Below are positions 34,480 to 43,424 of a DNA stretch of 64,000 nucleotides, one piece after another; position 1 is the stretch's first letter, and every line of letters starts with the position of its first letter. The DNA is from Clostridium sp. BJN0013. GTDB taxonomy: Bacteria; Bacillota; Clostridia; Clostridiales; Clostridiaceae. The position numbers and the translations under genes are program-made. The stretch spans positions 930,001 to 994,000 of the forward strand of contig NZ_CP162495.1 in NCBI RefSeq assembly GCF_040939125.1, read 5' to 3'. The notes below the pieces were generated by a model, which made no database searches, was not told the origin of the DNA, and was given only the letters and a program-made list of their open reading frames with translations.

Positions 34480-35738
34480 CACACATGTTGATTAACCATT
34501 TTTCACCATAAACAAATTTGATAATTATTGATATTTTTAAATAATAAGTCAATGCATACTTGAACTTCGTCTTGAAGTGTAGAATTAAGAAGTTTTCTAA
34601 CAAACTCACAAAATGATAACTTAACAAATTTCAAATTTTGAGACACATTAACATAAGAAAAATGAAGTAATACATACGCAATTAAAGCTATAAAAAGTTG
34701 ATTGTAAACTGCATTTTCACTTGTTCCAAACAATCTTTTAACATTCAAATTTTGCTTTATAAATCTAAAAAAGCTTTCAACTTTCCATCTTTCTTTATAG
34801 ATATCTGCAATTTTTTCAGGTGTAATGGCCATTAAGTTAGTACATACCCTTATGGATTTTCCATAGAAGTCACTAAATTGAACAACTCTAAATCTATTTT
34901 CAGTTTTAGAAGAGCCTTCTCCAAGATAACAAGTAACATCCTTGATTATATTAGAATTTTCAGTTCTTAAACTTTTTATGTTTTTTGGATAACTTAGAGT
35001 TATATTGTCTTTGATTCTTATGACAAATGCTTGTTTTATAGATTTAAACATATCATATCTCTTATGTTTCCCATAAGCTCTATCTTCTACCAAGATACAA
35101 TCTGTATTAATAAGTTTTTCACCTATTGGACCATCATGTTTGTTTGCAGTAGTTTCAATGACTTTTTGAGGCATTAAAGTATTTACATTAAGAGCCACAT
35201 GCAGCTTTATTCCTGACTTATTACCTTTGAACTTTGCCCATTTCAATCTGCCTTCACCAACAGTTATAGTAGTGGAATCTACTGCTAATAAATCTTTTGG
35301 TAATTTAAGTATTCTTCGAGTTGAACGATTGCATTTAGTTATAAGAATCTCAAATAATTTCTTAGCTATTTTATAATCTACATTTGCTGCTTTCTTCGAA
35401 ATTGTGGAATAATCAACTGCTCTTAATCCAGCTTCATTCATAAAATCTGAACCAGCTCTAAAACTTTTGTATTCATTAGTTGCTGTCGCTATAAAAAATT
35501 GAAACAAATCATATACTGTGAATTTTCTTGATGTATCCTTATAGCCTAAAACCGCACATACTGTAATTACTTCTTCTTTTTTTAAAAGTGTTTGAAATAT
35601 ATCAAATATAGTGGTATTATTTCTCATGAGGTCACTCTCCTAAACAGTAGTATTTTTTCTCAGCAAATTAATATTACCATAGGATGACCTCATTTTCATA
35701 CCTTTTTATTTACGTATTTTGGATAATCAACACTCGTG
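34480..35738 (-). mobile_element. Insertion sequence, IS4 family, intact
   Basis: 1,259 bases bounded by 18-base imperfect inverted repeats: left CACACATGTTGATTAACC, right (reverse complement) CACGAGTGTTGATTATCC, 14 of 18 matching. A 9-base direct repeat ATGTATTAT flanks it at 34471-34479 and 35739-35747, the target-site duplication. Both ends and the transposase are complete, so insertion looks recent. Confidence 0.9.
34503..35627 (-). CDS. IS4-family transposase
   Basis: 374 residues. The DDE triad is visible: LLAVDSTTITVG (first Asp, about residue 116), ILVEDRAYGKHKRYD (second Asp, near 185), and YKERWKVESFFRFIKQNL, the Y-(2)-R-(3)-E-(6)-K signature of IS4, near 285. The N-terminal 70 residues contain the YDLFQFFIATATNEYKSFR DNA-binding region. 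The frame is intact. Confidence 0.95.
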   Translation of the reverse strand: MRNNTTIFDIFQTLLKKEEVITVCAVLGYKDTSRKFTVYDLFQFFIATATNEYKSFRAGSDFMNEAGLRAVDYSTISKKAANVDYKIAKKLFEILITKCNRSTRRILKLPKDLLAVDSTTITVGEGRLKWAKFKGNKSGIKLHVALNVNTLMPQKVIETTANKHDGPIGEKLINTDCILVEDRAYGKHKRYDMFKSIKQAFVIRIKDNITLSYPKNIKSLRTENSNIIKDVTCYLGEGSSKTENRFRVVQFSDFYGKSIRVCTNLMAITPEKIADIYKERWKVESFFRFIKQNLNVKRLFGTSENAVYNQLFIALIAYVLLHFSYVNVSQNLKFVKLSFCEFVRKLLNSTLQDEVQVCIDLLFKNINNYQICLW

Positions 35739-35777
35739 ATGTATTATATTTAATATGCTACTTTTTTACTTGTTATA

Positions 35778-35806
35778 TTGACATTAAAGAACATACATTG
35801 TAGTAT
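35778..35806 (+). promoter_or_regulatory. Promoter with downstream inverted repeat
   Basis: TTGACA, 17 bases, TAGTAT. An inverted repeat TAGACGTAT...ATACGTCTA at 35815-35845 lies at the transcription start and may be an operator or 5' hairpin for the small gene at 35913. Confidence 0.65.
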
Positions 35807-35912
35807 GAATATAGTAGACGTATGTTTATAGTAAATATACGTCTATTATATATGCACTATAGATTTTTATGATGTTCCGTTGTAATACTAAAATTTCTTG
35901 AGGGGTGGAAAT

Positions 35913-36080
35913 GTGGAAAGAGATATACAATTTGTGGCAAAGAATAATAAAGGTAAATGGATGTTATGGATACAGGTAGATGGTAAAAAAATGCTTTTAA
36001 CCGATATACTAAGATCTGAAGAAGAAGTAAAAAATTTTATAAAAGGCATTTTTGAAAAACCAATAAATTTAATTGAATAA
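35913..36080 (+). CDS. Small hypothetical protein, about 55 residues
   Basis: The likely start is GTG at 35913, after GAGGGGTGG. It reads MERDIQFVAKNNKGKWMLWIQVDGKKMLLTD (in parts), a compact beta-rich opening and then an acidic helix. There are no Cys or membrane segments. Its own promoter and a terminator at 36136 support it as a gene. The family is not recognised. Confidence 0.6.
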   Translation: MERDIQFVAKNNKGKWMLWIQVDGKKMLLTDILRSEEEVKNFIKGIFEKPINLIE

Positions 36081-36135
36081 AAGTATAATTTGAGAAATTA
36101 AAAATAAGTAAATATAAGAAATTTTATACACATTT

Positions 36136-36167
36136 AGAGTTTCAGAAAGATCCCAAACTCTTTTTAT
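36136..36167 (+). terminator. Terminator after the small gene at 35913
   Basis: AGAGTTT-cagaaagatccc-AAACTCT followed by TTTTATTTT. Confidence 0.8.
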
Positions 36168-36400
36168 TTTGCTCCATATGATGGCAATATGATTAAGAAA
36201 ATGATTAAAGTCTATGAGCAAGGCTTTAAAGTAAAAATGTAATGAAAGTCTGTATTTGAGGTTGCAGGCCTTGTTATATTTATATTCGCCCATATTTATA
36301 CATAAGGTGTAAATCCATGTAATTAGCCGAAATATTTATATTCTTATAGTTTTTATGTTAAAATTTACCCTATATTATATCTTAAATTGGGGGATAGCGT

Positions 36401-36778
36401 ATGACTACAAGATGTAGAAAATGTATATTTAAAGATGTAGATGGGGGAAAATACCCCTGTAGTGATTGTAGTGAAATTATGGATATGAACAGTACGAAAT
36501 GTACTGAGAGTCATTTTAAACAAATAGTTGAATACAATAAGAACATTAGACCTAAAGAACGATTAAAGCAAAAATTAAATGAGATATTGGTCTCTACAAA
36601 TAAAGAAATAATTTACGGTAAATATAAAGCGCTAGAGGATGGAAATATGATGTTAACAGCTTTCTTAAATGATGATGAGGACGTTACCTTATATCAAATA
36701 GTAGACACAGGAGAAAGTTTAGTTCAAAATGTGGTTTGGCTGGATAAGGATTTATTACATAAAATAAACAAGCTATAG
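36401..36778 (+). CDS. Small Cys-rich protein, putative zinc-binding (paralogue 1)
   Basis: 125 residues after a GGGGGAT site. The N-terminus has CRKCIFKDVDGGKYPCSDC plus a further Cys (KCTE), four to five Cys suited to one zinc site. The rest is soluble and ends LYQIVDTGESLVQNVVW. A close paralogue is at 44958-45338, and even the leader sequence (TTAAATTGGGGGA) is shared. I do not know a function; the position among phage remnants hints at a phage or mobile origin. Confidence 0.75.
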   Translation: MTTRCRKCIFKDVDGGKYPCSDCSEIMDMNSTKCTESHFKQIVEYNKNIRPKERLKQKLNEILVSTNKEIIYGKYKALEDGNMMLTAFLNDDEDVTLYQIVDTGESLVQNVVWLDKDLLHKINKL

Positions 36779-36779
36779 C

Positions 36780-36812
36780 AAAGAGGAGGGTTAATTTTCC
36801 CCCTTCTCTTTA
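36780..36812 (+). terminator. Terminator after the Cys-rich gene
   Basis: AAAGAGGAGGG ... CCCCTTCTCTTT stem with A/T runs on both sides; the paralogue carries a similar one. Confidence 0.75.
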
Positions 36813-36909
36813 CTCTAACAACTTACAATAAAAATTAATCGAACAGAAGATAGATAATTAGAAAATTAATGTGAAGTATGAATTTTAAAAATGATATGAG
36901 GTGATTATT

Positions 36910-37374
36910 ATGTTTAGAGAAATGCGAAGAAAAGACAGAGAAATCAAAAGTGATGAAGTTATTGAAACTTTAGAAAACAGTGATTATGGTATTCTATCTA
37001 CTATAGGCCAAAATGGATATCCTTATGGAGTACCAGTAAGTTTTGTCTTTTTAAATAATTCAATATATTTTCATAGTGCTGTTGAAGGACACAAATTAGA
37101 TAATATATTAAATAATAGTAAAGTATCTTTTTGTGTAGTTGGACAAACTGATATTCTGCCTGACAAATTTAGCACAAAATATGAGAGTGTAATTGTATTT
37201 GGAATAGCAAGTGAAGTTTTTAATAACGAAAAAAATACAACTCTTTTAGAGATATTAAATAAGTATTCACCAGATTACATTGTGAAGGGGAAAGAATATA
37301 TTAAAAATGCAAGTAAAGCAACTAAAGTAATAAAAATTAGTATTGAACATATTTCTGGCAAAGCAAGGAGATAG
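36910..37374 (+). CDS. Pyridoxamine 5'-phosphate oxidase-like flavoprotein (NimA type)
   Basis: 154 residues from the ATG at 36910 (GAGGTGATT upstream). The split-barrel FMN-binding fold is shown by DYGILSTIGQNGYPYGVPVSF, IYFHSAVEGHKLDNIL and the VSFCVVGQTD strand. NimA relatives reduce 5-nitroimidazoles; other members act on unknown substrates. The His in FHSAVEGHK is characteristic of this subgroup. It is a single gene next to a GNAT remnant. Confidence 0.9.
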   Translation: MFREMRRKDREIKSDEVIETLENSDYGILSTIGQNGYPYGVPVSFVFLNNSIYFHSAVEGHKLDNILNNSKVSFCVVGQTDILPDKFSTKYESVIVFGIASEVFNNEKNTTLLEILNKYSPDYIVKGKEYIKNASKATKVIKISIEHISGKARR

Positions 37375-37434
37375 TTAATGTCAGTTTATAATATATGAAG
37401 TTTAGTAATATTATTGTTTTAGGTATTAATATAA

Positions 37435-37755
37435 AAGAAAATTAAAGATAATGCTGTAATTGGAACAATAGGATTATTTCATAGAGAATCCAAAGATTAT
37501 TTTAATAATTGCGGGCTTCTCCGTTTAGATTTGAGAAGTGATTATGAAACAAAAGCCAATATAATAGATATTTTAAAATTGATTATTGATAAAACTTATA
37601 TATTGTTTGAATGTAATATGATAGCAACAAAGGCACTTCCTATTGCAGGCGAAAGAATAAAAGCTTTGAAGAAATTAGATTTTTCACCTAATGAAAATGA
37701 GTTGAGTGGTAATGATGGGATGGAATATTCATCATATTATTTTAAAAAGAGATAA
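37435..37755 (+). pseudogene. Truncated GNAT-like acetyltransferase remnant
   Basis: The frame opens after a TAA at 37432 with no start codon and reads DNAVIGTIGLFHRESKDYFNNCG, then LRLDLRSDYETKANIIDILKLII and ends YSSYYFKKR. This resembles an internal and C-terminal part of a RimJ/RimL-like GNAT. The N-terminal third is lost. Confidence 0.5.
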
Positions 37756-37860
37756 ACTTCAATTTATTTAATTGAAAAATATAAATGTACTATAAATTAA
37801 TTGTTATAAATAATGTTCAAACATTCTGTCTCTATTTATAATTGAAAGAGGTGATGAACT

Positions 37861-38346
37861 TTGAATTGTTTTATCAGGGAAATTGAGGATGAAGAGTTAT
37901 CAATTAGCACACAGGTTATTAGACTATCGTTTTTAACAGTTACAAGGGAATTTAATCTAACAAAAAAGAACTGTCCAACAAATGGTGCGTTTATTGAAAC
38001 TGAAAGACTTATAAAAGACAAAGCAAGAGGAATAAAGATGTTTGGCTTATTTACAGACAATATCCAAATAGGTTTTGTTGCTATTGTAAAGCAGGATGAT
38101 GATACTTATGAGATGGAAAAACTATCTGTATTACCAGAGTATCGCCATAATAATTATGGAAAAGTATTAATAAATTATGTGAAAAATTATGTGAAATCTT
38201 TGAATGGAAATGTAATTAGGATAGGTATAATTGAAGAAAATAGAATATTGAAGCAGTGGTATCTATCCCATGGATTTATAGAAAAGGAAACAAGAAATTT
38301 TTCACAGCTACCATTTACTGTAGGTTTTATGGAATTGACATTATAA
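37861..38346 (+). CDS. GNAT-family N-acetyltransferase
   Basis: 161 residues, TTG start after AAAGAGGTGATG. The acetyl-CoA site is the MEKLSVLPEYRHNNYGKVLI motif (residues about 83-102), followed by the conserved C-terminal WYLSHGFIEKET segment. The substrate is not predictable. It is not in a clear operon. Confidence 0.9.
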   Translation: MNCFIREIEDEELSISTQVIRLSFLTVTREFNLTKKNCPTNGAFIETERLIKDKARGIKMFGLFTDNIQIGFVAIVKQDDDTYEMEKLSVLPEYRHNNYGKVLINYVKNYVKSLNGNVIRIGIIEENRILKQWYLSHGFIEKETRNFSQLPFTVGFMELTL

Positions 38347-38440
38347 TTGGAACGTATTCGAAATATGGATAAAGAACTAGCTAGATTGACAATGGAATGA
38401 TAGATTACTAGATAATTATTGGTTTAAGGTGGAGGTTATA

Positions 38441-39253
38441 TTGAGGATAATATTATTGGTCAGCAGCTATAGAGCAAATGGCAACACAAACAGGATTGTT
38501 TCACTGATTGAAAAACAACTTTTATCAATTGCTGATGAGGAGAATATTACTCTGGAGGTTGAAAAAATACAGTTGAGTTATTTTGATATAAAGACATGCT
38601 GTGGTTGTAGAGCCTGTTTTGACAAGGGAGAAGAAGAGTGTCCTTTGAAGGATGAGTTGCTTATAATCTGGGAAAAGATATATCAGGCTGACGGGATACT
38701 TGCTGCAAGTCCTGTATATGTTGAGGATGTCAACGGGATAATGAAAAACTGGATTGATCGTATGGCATTTAACTGCCACAGGCCTGCATTTGCAGGAAAG
38801 ACTGTATATATAGTAACTACTTCGGGAGGCGGTTCATCAAATCATACAATAAATACAATGAAAAATGCATTTATCACTTGGGGTATGAATTTTGCAGGGA
38901 GCAGCAAGTTTCAGACAGGCAAACTGATGAATTCTGTTGAGATGAAATTAAGATACAGTAATGAAATTAAAGAGGCAGCTGAAGTGTTATTCAAGGCAGT
39001 TAAAAATAAATTAGCTCAAAGGCCCTCACTTTATTCGTTGATTGCATTTAAGGTCCAACAAAAATGTTGGCAGAAGTCAACACAATTTCAAGATACAGTT
39101 GATTATAAGTATTGGCAAAGGAATGAATGGCTTCAAAGAGATTGTAATTATTATATTCCTAATAAGGCGAATTTTCTAAAAATAAAATTTGCACGACTAA
39201 TTGGAAGTATTGTTGCGATTTTCTATCTGACAAGCTTTCAATACAAAATATAG
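38441..39253 (+). CDS. NADPH-dependent FMN reductase / flavodoxin-fold protein with Cys cluster
   Basis: About 270 residues from TTG 38441 (GGAGG upstream). The N-terminal 190 residues form a flavodoxin-like domain: SSYRANGNTNRI binds FMN phosphate, CCGCRACFDKGEEECPLKDE is the Cys-rich insertion of the iron-sulfur flavoprotein/ArsH-like group, and AASPVYVEDVNGIMKNWIDR is the second flavin motif. The last 70 residues are basic and end in a hydrophobic stretch (LIGSIVAIFYLTSF), perhaps membrane-associated. It probably reduces quinones, nitro groups or metals; the true acceptor is unknown. Confidence 0.85.
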   Translation: MRIILLVSSYRANGNTNRIVSLIEKQLLSIADEENITLEVEKIQLSYFDIKTCCGCRACFDKGEEECPLKDELLIIWEKIYQADGILAASPVYVEDVNGIMKNWIDRMAFNCHRPAFAGKTVYIVTTSGGGSSNHTINTMKNAFITWGMNFAGSSKFQTGKLMNSVEMKLRYSNEIKEAAEVLFKAVKNKLAQRPSLYSLIAFKVQQKCWQKSTQFQDTVDYKYWQRNEWLQRDCNYYIPNKANFLKIKFARLIGSIVAIFYLTSFQYKI

Positions 39254-39325
39254 TAAATTCTGATGCTTTTTATTATTTTCAGAATACTTTTTTTATACAA
39301 ATTTCAATTCCCATTTATATGGATA

Positions 39326-39982
39326 CTAGTGTCCGTAGGTCAGGCCTTTTGATTTACAAATATTAACTTTTGATTCATTTCTAGTGTAGTTAATGTCACG
39401 GATGCTCCCATTATCCCATATAGAGTAATCTTCTTTAACCAGTTGATTATTATATATTCCCAAAAATATAAATTGATTAGTAGAACCAAATATAACAGCT
39501 CTTTTTCTTGCACCAGTTGGTAAAGTTTTAATTATAGGTTGTATTTAAACCTTAGTCCAAACGGCAGTCACAGACGGCCCAGATGTAACAATTGCTTCAT
39601 CTTCATAGAGAACTACAGTATTCTCATCTTTTGATTTTACAAAATTTGAAAATTATTCTCTAAAGTTAGTCAAGGTTTCTTTGTTAATTTTGCTACTTAA
39701 TTTCTTAGCTCTAGTTTTGGAGCAATTAAGCCTAATAAATATATTATAAGCGGTACCAAGTGAGATTTTTTTATTAAAGTTTAGGCCTATCCATTTAACA
39801 AGAAGTTTACCAGTACAATTATTATAATTAAGACCGGCATCATATGGTGATTTTTTTAAGATTTCATCAATAATAGTAAGTTCATCAGACGTCAAAATTG
39901 TTTTCTTAGGGGGATGTTCTAAGTCTTTTAATCCATCCAATCCAAATTTGTTGTATCGAGGATATGCTGGACAAATAGGCAA
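39326..39982 (-). pseudogene. IS630-family transposase, decayed
   Basis: The minus frame reads a helix-turn-helix region (YNKFGLDGLKDLEHPPKK), then crosses a stop at 39653 and continues with the DDE domain (VVLYEDEAIVTSGPSVTAVW), a second stop, and ARKRAVIFGSTNQF. The usual downstream D-N-A-x-x-H and D/E motifs are degraded and the N-terminal 40 residues are missing. Two in-frame stops and loss of both ends show an old, inactive copy. Confidence 0.8.
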
Positions 39983-40134
39983 ATGGATTTATAACAAGTT
40001 TACTTAATTTAAAACAGGATAAATTAAAGTATAAGTATAAGAAAAAGGATTGGCAATTAGGTATGAAATTTAATATGTCTCAAGGTGCAGTTACAAAGAG
40101 GCGGCATAGGTTTATTGAGAATATAGTTAACTAG
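39979..40134 (+). pseudogene. C-terminal remnant of a phage-type DNA-binding protein
   Basis: The frame reads NGFITSLLNLKQDKLKYKYKKKDWQLG, then MKFNMSQGAVTKRRHRFIENIVN and stop. The last 23 residues look like a recognition helix of sigma-like or RinA/terminase-type phage proteins. It overlaps the edge of the IS630 remnant and has no start. Confidence 0.35.
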
Positions 40135-40251
40135 GATATGTGGATTAGTGCCGTGAATTAGTATGGATTTGTTTATTTAATAGTAACAGTTTATTCATAA
40201 AATTAATATAATAATTGCAGTAAGTAATTGTTATATTAAGAAAGGTAAACT

Positions 40252-41181
40252 ATGTTATCTAGTATTGAATTTATACGACAATCTTTGGGATTACATCTCT
40301 TTTTTGCAAGGATTATGAAAGAACATTCATTCTTTCTGGAAGTAAGTTTTACACAAAAGAACTCAAATCTTATACTTAAAGCAGATACGCTTAGGATGGA
40401 GTTTGATAGACTTTTAGCAGATACAATAGCTCTTTCTAATGGTGTTGTTAGCTGTAGTGTATTACAGTCTGGTGAAGTAATAACCCCATTTACATTAAAA
40501 GCCGAAATGGCTTCAGCATATTTTACAGGAGTAAACATTTTAACTGATTTGACGAAGGCAGAAGCAACATTGATGTGTAATGACTTAATGATAGTTAACC
40601 CCATACTTGAACAAAGAGTATTCATGCTTAATCAAAGAGCTATGGAGCTGATTTCAACTTTAGTACGGTTTAAGTCCAGGATATTATCAGCAGTCATATC
40701 ATGTAAGATATTCACAAGTAATTATCCTTTACTTATAGACCACATTTTAAGAGAAGCAAAGTTTTATCATAAGTTGATTCAAAAACTTCAAAATTGTGAA
40801 AATATGAACTTGGAAATGGAGGCTTATAAGCAAGAAGCTTTCTGGAACAGAATTATGGCCGAACATTCAAAATTTATTCGTGGACTTCTTGATCCAACCG
40901 AAAATGAACTTATAAATACTGCAAATAATTTTGGGAATGAGTTTGATAAATTGACAAAAGAAGCGAAAGAAGCTATGGATAAGACAATACCAATTTCAAA
41001 AGTAACAGATGACAGCCTTAAAGCCACTATAGAAATTAGTAAATTTAAAGCACAAGGTACACAAGGATTGGTAAATTGTAAAATTAAATCCATAATAATA
41101 CCGTTATTGGGTGACCATGTCTTACGAGAAGCAAACCACTATTTGCGATTATTAAAAATATTTAAGAAAGCAAAAGTATAA
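40252..41181 (+). CDS. DUF2935 family protein (two-domain helical)
   Basis: 309 residues after AGAAAGGTAA. It has two similar helical halves. The first contains LHLFFARIMKEHSFFLEVSF and NPILEQRVFMLNQRA; the second contains EAFWNRIMAEHSKFIRGLLDPTE and LLGDHVLREANHYLRLL. The E-H-x-x-F and D-H-x-x-R-E-A motifs are the family signature and may bind metals in a ferritin-like bundle. The family is widespread in spore-formers without an assigned role. It stands alone. Confidence 0.9.
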   Translation: MLSSIEFIRQSLGLHLFFARIMKEHSFFLEVSFTQKNSNLILKADTLRMEFDRLLADTIALSNGVVSCSVLQSGEVITPFTLKAEMASAYFTGVNILTDLTKAEATLMCNDLMIVNPILEQRVFMLNQRAMELISTLVRFKSRILSAVISCKIFTSNYPLLIDHILREAKFYHKLIQKLQNCENMNLEMEAYKQEAFWNRIMAEHSKFIRGLLDPTENELINTANNFGNEFDKLTKEAKEAMDKTIPISKVTDDSLKATIEISKFKAQGTQGLVNCKIKSIIIPLLGDHVLREANHYLRLLKIFKKAKV

Positions 41182-41208
41182 TAAAATATTGCTATGTAAC
41201 AAAAATAT

Positions 41209-41285
41209 TAGGAATTAAAGTGGAATTAAGTAGGAATTAAAGTGGAATTAAGTAGGAATTAAAATGGAATTAGATTGGAATTAAG
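41209..41285. repeat. Tandem repeat, 22-base unit, about 3.5 copies
   Basis: Repeating TAGGAATTAAAGTGGAATTAAG, itself two 11-base half-units, just after the DUF2935 gene. Units decay to the right. No coding potential. Confidence 0.9.
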
Positions 41286-41368
41286 ATATTGCCAAAGTGC
41301 AATATAATAATATTATGAGAGTATTGAAGATGGCTCATATACAAATTTCTTCCTTAAAATATACCTCT

Positions 41369-41390
41369 AGCTCCAGGGTTAAATGGAGCT
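41369..41390. other. Isolated perfect hairpin
   Basis: AGCTCCA-gggttaaa-TGGAGCT with no T run. It lies in a gene-free stretch (41182-41705) that also has a terminator-like stem at 41453 and a second hairpin at 41598; together they may mark a small RNA. Confidence 0.4.
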
Positions 41391-41452
41391 GCCAATGTGG
41401 GAAACCGTAAATAAAAATTATACTATATGGTGTGTATATCAGAAGAAGGTAG

Positions 41453-41475
41453 GCACTGTTAAATCAGTGCTTATT
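41453..41475 (+). terminator. Terminator-like hairpin in gene-free region
   Basis: GCACTG-ttaaat-CAGTGC followed by TTATTTT, about 60 bases after the hairpin at 41369. Confidence 0.6.
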
Positions 41476-41597
41476 TTGTATATTGTTTACAAATAGTTGT
41501 TATATAGGACATTGGATCGTAACAAATACCGTATATAATAAATGTTATAACAGATTATAAATTAGTTCCCCACCACATAAAATTTAAACCTGTGTCT

Positions 41598-41633
41598 GTG
41601 GTTGCAGGGCACGTTAAACTCAAATGCAACCGC
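41598..41633. other. Stem-loop of unknown role
   Basis: GTGGTTGCA ... TGCAACCGC with an 18-base loop, in the gene-free stretch before the small membrane protein gene. Confidence 0.4.
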
Positions 41634-41705
41634 CAGAAGTTCGTATATTAAAATTGTATCCCTTCAAAATAAATTGTCGAAATAAGTACCCATTATCTAG
41701 GGTGC

Positions 41706-41894
41706 TTATTTTTGTTTTAAAGAATTCATTATAAGGTATGTGCAAATTATTATAGTTGCTCCTAATGCATATAAAGTAATTAATATTACGCCTGAATCAG
41801 AATCATTATTAAATAGTCCCTCAAGAATAGATGAACCATACATGAAAGCAATAAAACTTATAATCCATAGAAATATGTACTTTAGAATTTTCAT
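41706..41894 (-). CDS. Small membrane protein, 62 residues, two transmembrane helices
   Basis: AAAGGAG lies 11 bases before the ATG. Helix one is YIFLWIISFIAFMYGSSIL and helix two is GVILITLYALGATIIICTYLI, joined by an acidic loop (NNDSDSG). No family is recognised. The orientation is opposite to its neighbours. Confidence 0.6.
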   Translation of the reverse strand: MKILKYIFLWIISFIAFMYGSSILEGLFNNDSDSGVILITLYALGATIIICTYLIMNSLKQK

Positions 41895-41945
41895 AGATGA
41901 GAAATCTCCTTTTTATCTAACCATAACATAAAGAAGGTGAGAGGT

Positions 41946-42125
41946 ATGAAGATAAGAGAAATCCTGAAAGAAAAGCTTAACCAAGATAAAAAATTAAATA
42001 AAGATAAATCCAGGAGAGGCGAATACCTCTCCTTTTCTGGTATAGAAAAATTGATGGCTCATGACTGCAATAAGAATATGAGAGCACATGGGTCAAAGTG
42101 CATAGAACTTTATCTTTTATCTTGA
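41946..42125 (+). CDS. Small basic protein, phage-like, with internal terminator hairpin
   Basis: 59 residues from the ATG at 41946 (GAAGGTGAGAGGT upstream). The N-terminus is Lys-rich; the segment LSFSGIEKLMAHDCNKN resembles short phage and plasmid proteins with an s-F-x-E-I-E-x-L-M-x-H-D pattern. A terminator-like hairpin, AGGAGAGG-cgaata-CCTCTCCTTTTCT (42012-42036), falls inside the frame, so it may be a remnant or an attenuated gene. Confidence 0.4.
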   Translation: MKIREILKEKLNQDKKLNKDKSRRGEYLSFSGIEKLMAHDCNKNMRAHGSKCIELYLLS

Positions 42126-42413
42126 TAGCTCTGATAGGTTTTCATGTAATGTTTTCTAGATTTTTATTAATTCGCAGATAAAATTGAATTATGTATTAGG
42201 GTAGAAACATAGTAAATATTGACGAACAATAGTTGAAGGATATTATCTTCTTTTGTAGAAGTTTTAGGCAAAAGGAAATGAAAATATGCAAAGCAAACAA
42301 CAATCCGATCCTCCGAGCTGGTAATTGTATCACAGGCATTTGAGTTTTAAAACTTAGACGTCTTTCTTCATCCCCAAAACGAAACGAATAGGGCAGGTGG
42401 TGACAATGTAGAG
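42126..42413. other. Gene-free stretch, nothing recognised
   Basis: No convincing start or family in either strand. It contains scattered A-rich sequence and ends near a GGTGGTGACA that could serve the next frame. Confidence 0.5.
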
Positions 42414-42716
42414 ATGCCGAGACAGAGAAGTCCAAACAGAGATAAAGCATTTGAGATATACAAAGAGAATGATGGAAATATAAAACTTAGAGATATAGCA
42501 AAAAAGTTAAATATATCTAATACCCAAATACGTAAATGGAAAAGCAAAGATAAATGGGATGAAAAATTAAAAGGTACATTACCATCGAAAAGTAACGTTA
42601 CTAATAGAGAAAAATGTGATACAAAAAAGCCTTTAGAGAGAGAAGTTCAGGAAGTTTTAAATAACTCTGAACTTACTGATAAACAGTGGCTTTTTTGTGT
42701 TATATATGCTACTTAA
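42414..42716 (+). pseudogene. Phage terminase small subunit, N-terminal part only
   Basis: 100 codons reading MPRQRSPNRDKAFEIYKEN, DIAKKLNISNTQIRKWKSKDKW (helix-turn-helix) and LTDKQWLFCVIYAT, then a stop. Complete small terminases continue with a further 60-100 residues after LTxKQ-x-LFC. The break is followed by unrelated phage coding sequence, so this is a deletion scar. Confidence 0.7.
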
Positions 42717-42719
42717 AAA

Positions 42720-42851
42720 CATTTGAAGCAAACTATTGCTAGTATACAGAGAGTGCTGCAGGGTGCTGTGCAGAATACGAATATCTCTACAGCTGTTGTA
42801 AATGCAGAAGATAAAATAACACAAGATACTTCTATTGCTCAAACTGAGTAG
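42720..42851 (+). pseudogene. C-terminal fragment of a second phage protein
   Basis: 44 codons reading HLKQTIASIQRVLQGAVQNT, ISTAVVNAEDKITQDTS and stop, with no start or ribosome site. The composition (Gln, Ala, Thr) suits a structural phage protein. It is fused by deletion to the terminase fragment. Confidence 0.4.
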
Positions 42852-43015
42852 TAACAGTTCAAGAAATATTCAATGTCTCTTAACATTTCACATAGAAAAA
42901 CATTAAGATAACATTGGAATAACATGGGTGTTGCATTAAATTGTCATAAAGGATAACTAGAATATTAAATATAGCAGCTGCAATAAATAATTTAAAAATT
43001 CAGGAGGTAATAAAA

Positions 43016-43261
43016 ATGTTAAAAATGAAATATAAGGTACTCTCAGCTGTAATGCTCGCAACACCATTGTTACTTAATACAGGAATTGCTACGACAGTTA
43101 GTGCATGTTCTGCCAATAACAAACCAGGTGTAGTTTGTAAATCTAAATACAAAGCACCTGCCAGACCAGTACAAAAGGTAGTAAACAAGCATAAAGTTAA
43201 GGCACCACATGCTAAACCAGCACCAAAAGCAGTACATTCAGCAGCAAATGCTCATAGATAG
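43016..43261 (+). CDS. Small secreted cationic protein, Lys/His/Ala/Pro-rich
   Basis: 81 residues with a strong CAGGAGGTAAT site. The signal peptide (VLSAVMLATPLLLNTGIATTVSA) is cut near residue 31. The mature 50 residues start with CSANNKPGVVCK, two Cys that could pair, and continue with repeated K-(A/V)-PAR/PH and HAKPAPKAVHSAANAH stretches: about a third are Lys, Arg or His and none acidic. Such a peptide could bind the wall or nucleic acid, or be an antimicrobial or toxin-like peptide. No export or immunity gene is adjacent. It has its own terminator. Confidence 0.7.
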   Translation: MLKMKYKVLSAVMLATPLLLNTGIATTVSACSANNKPGVVCKSKYKAPARPVQKVVNKHKVKAPHAKPAPKAVHSAANAHR

Positions 43262-43276
43262 TAGTATTACAATATG

Positions 43277-43316
43277 AATAAGCCTATTGGGATTTTCTTG
43301 ATAGGCTTATTTTTAT
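43277..43316 (+). terminator. Terminator of the secreted cationic protein
   Basis: AATAAGCCTAT ... ATAGGCTTATTTTTATT, strong. Confidence 0.9.
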
Positions 43317-43424
43317 TATTATATAAAAGAAGAATATTTTAATATTGGCAGACAATAATAACCATCCATATTATCATTTAGCACGCGAAGCAAGATAATA
43401 CAAATTATTATAGAAATAATTATC

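Noticed and set aside
36069-36293. Minus-strand frame of 74 codons with hydrophobic end
   Set aside because: No ribosome site, and it covers the terminator of the neighbouring small gene.
41598-41650. c-di-GMP or other known riboswitch aptamer
   Set aside because: The stem lacks the conserved loop sequences of GEMM or other families I can recognise.
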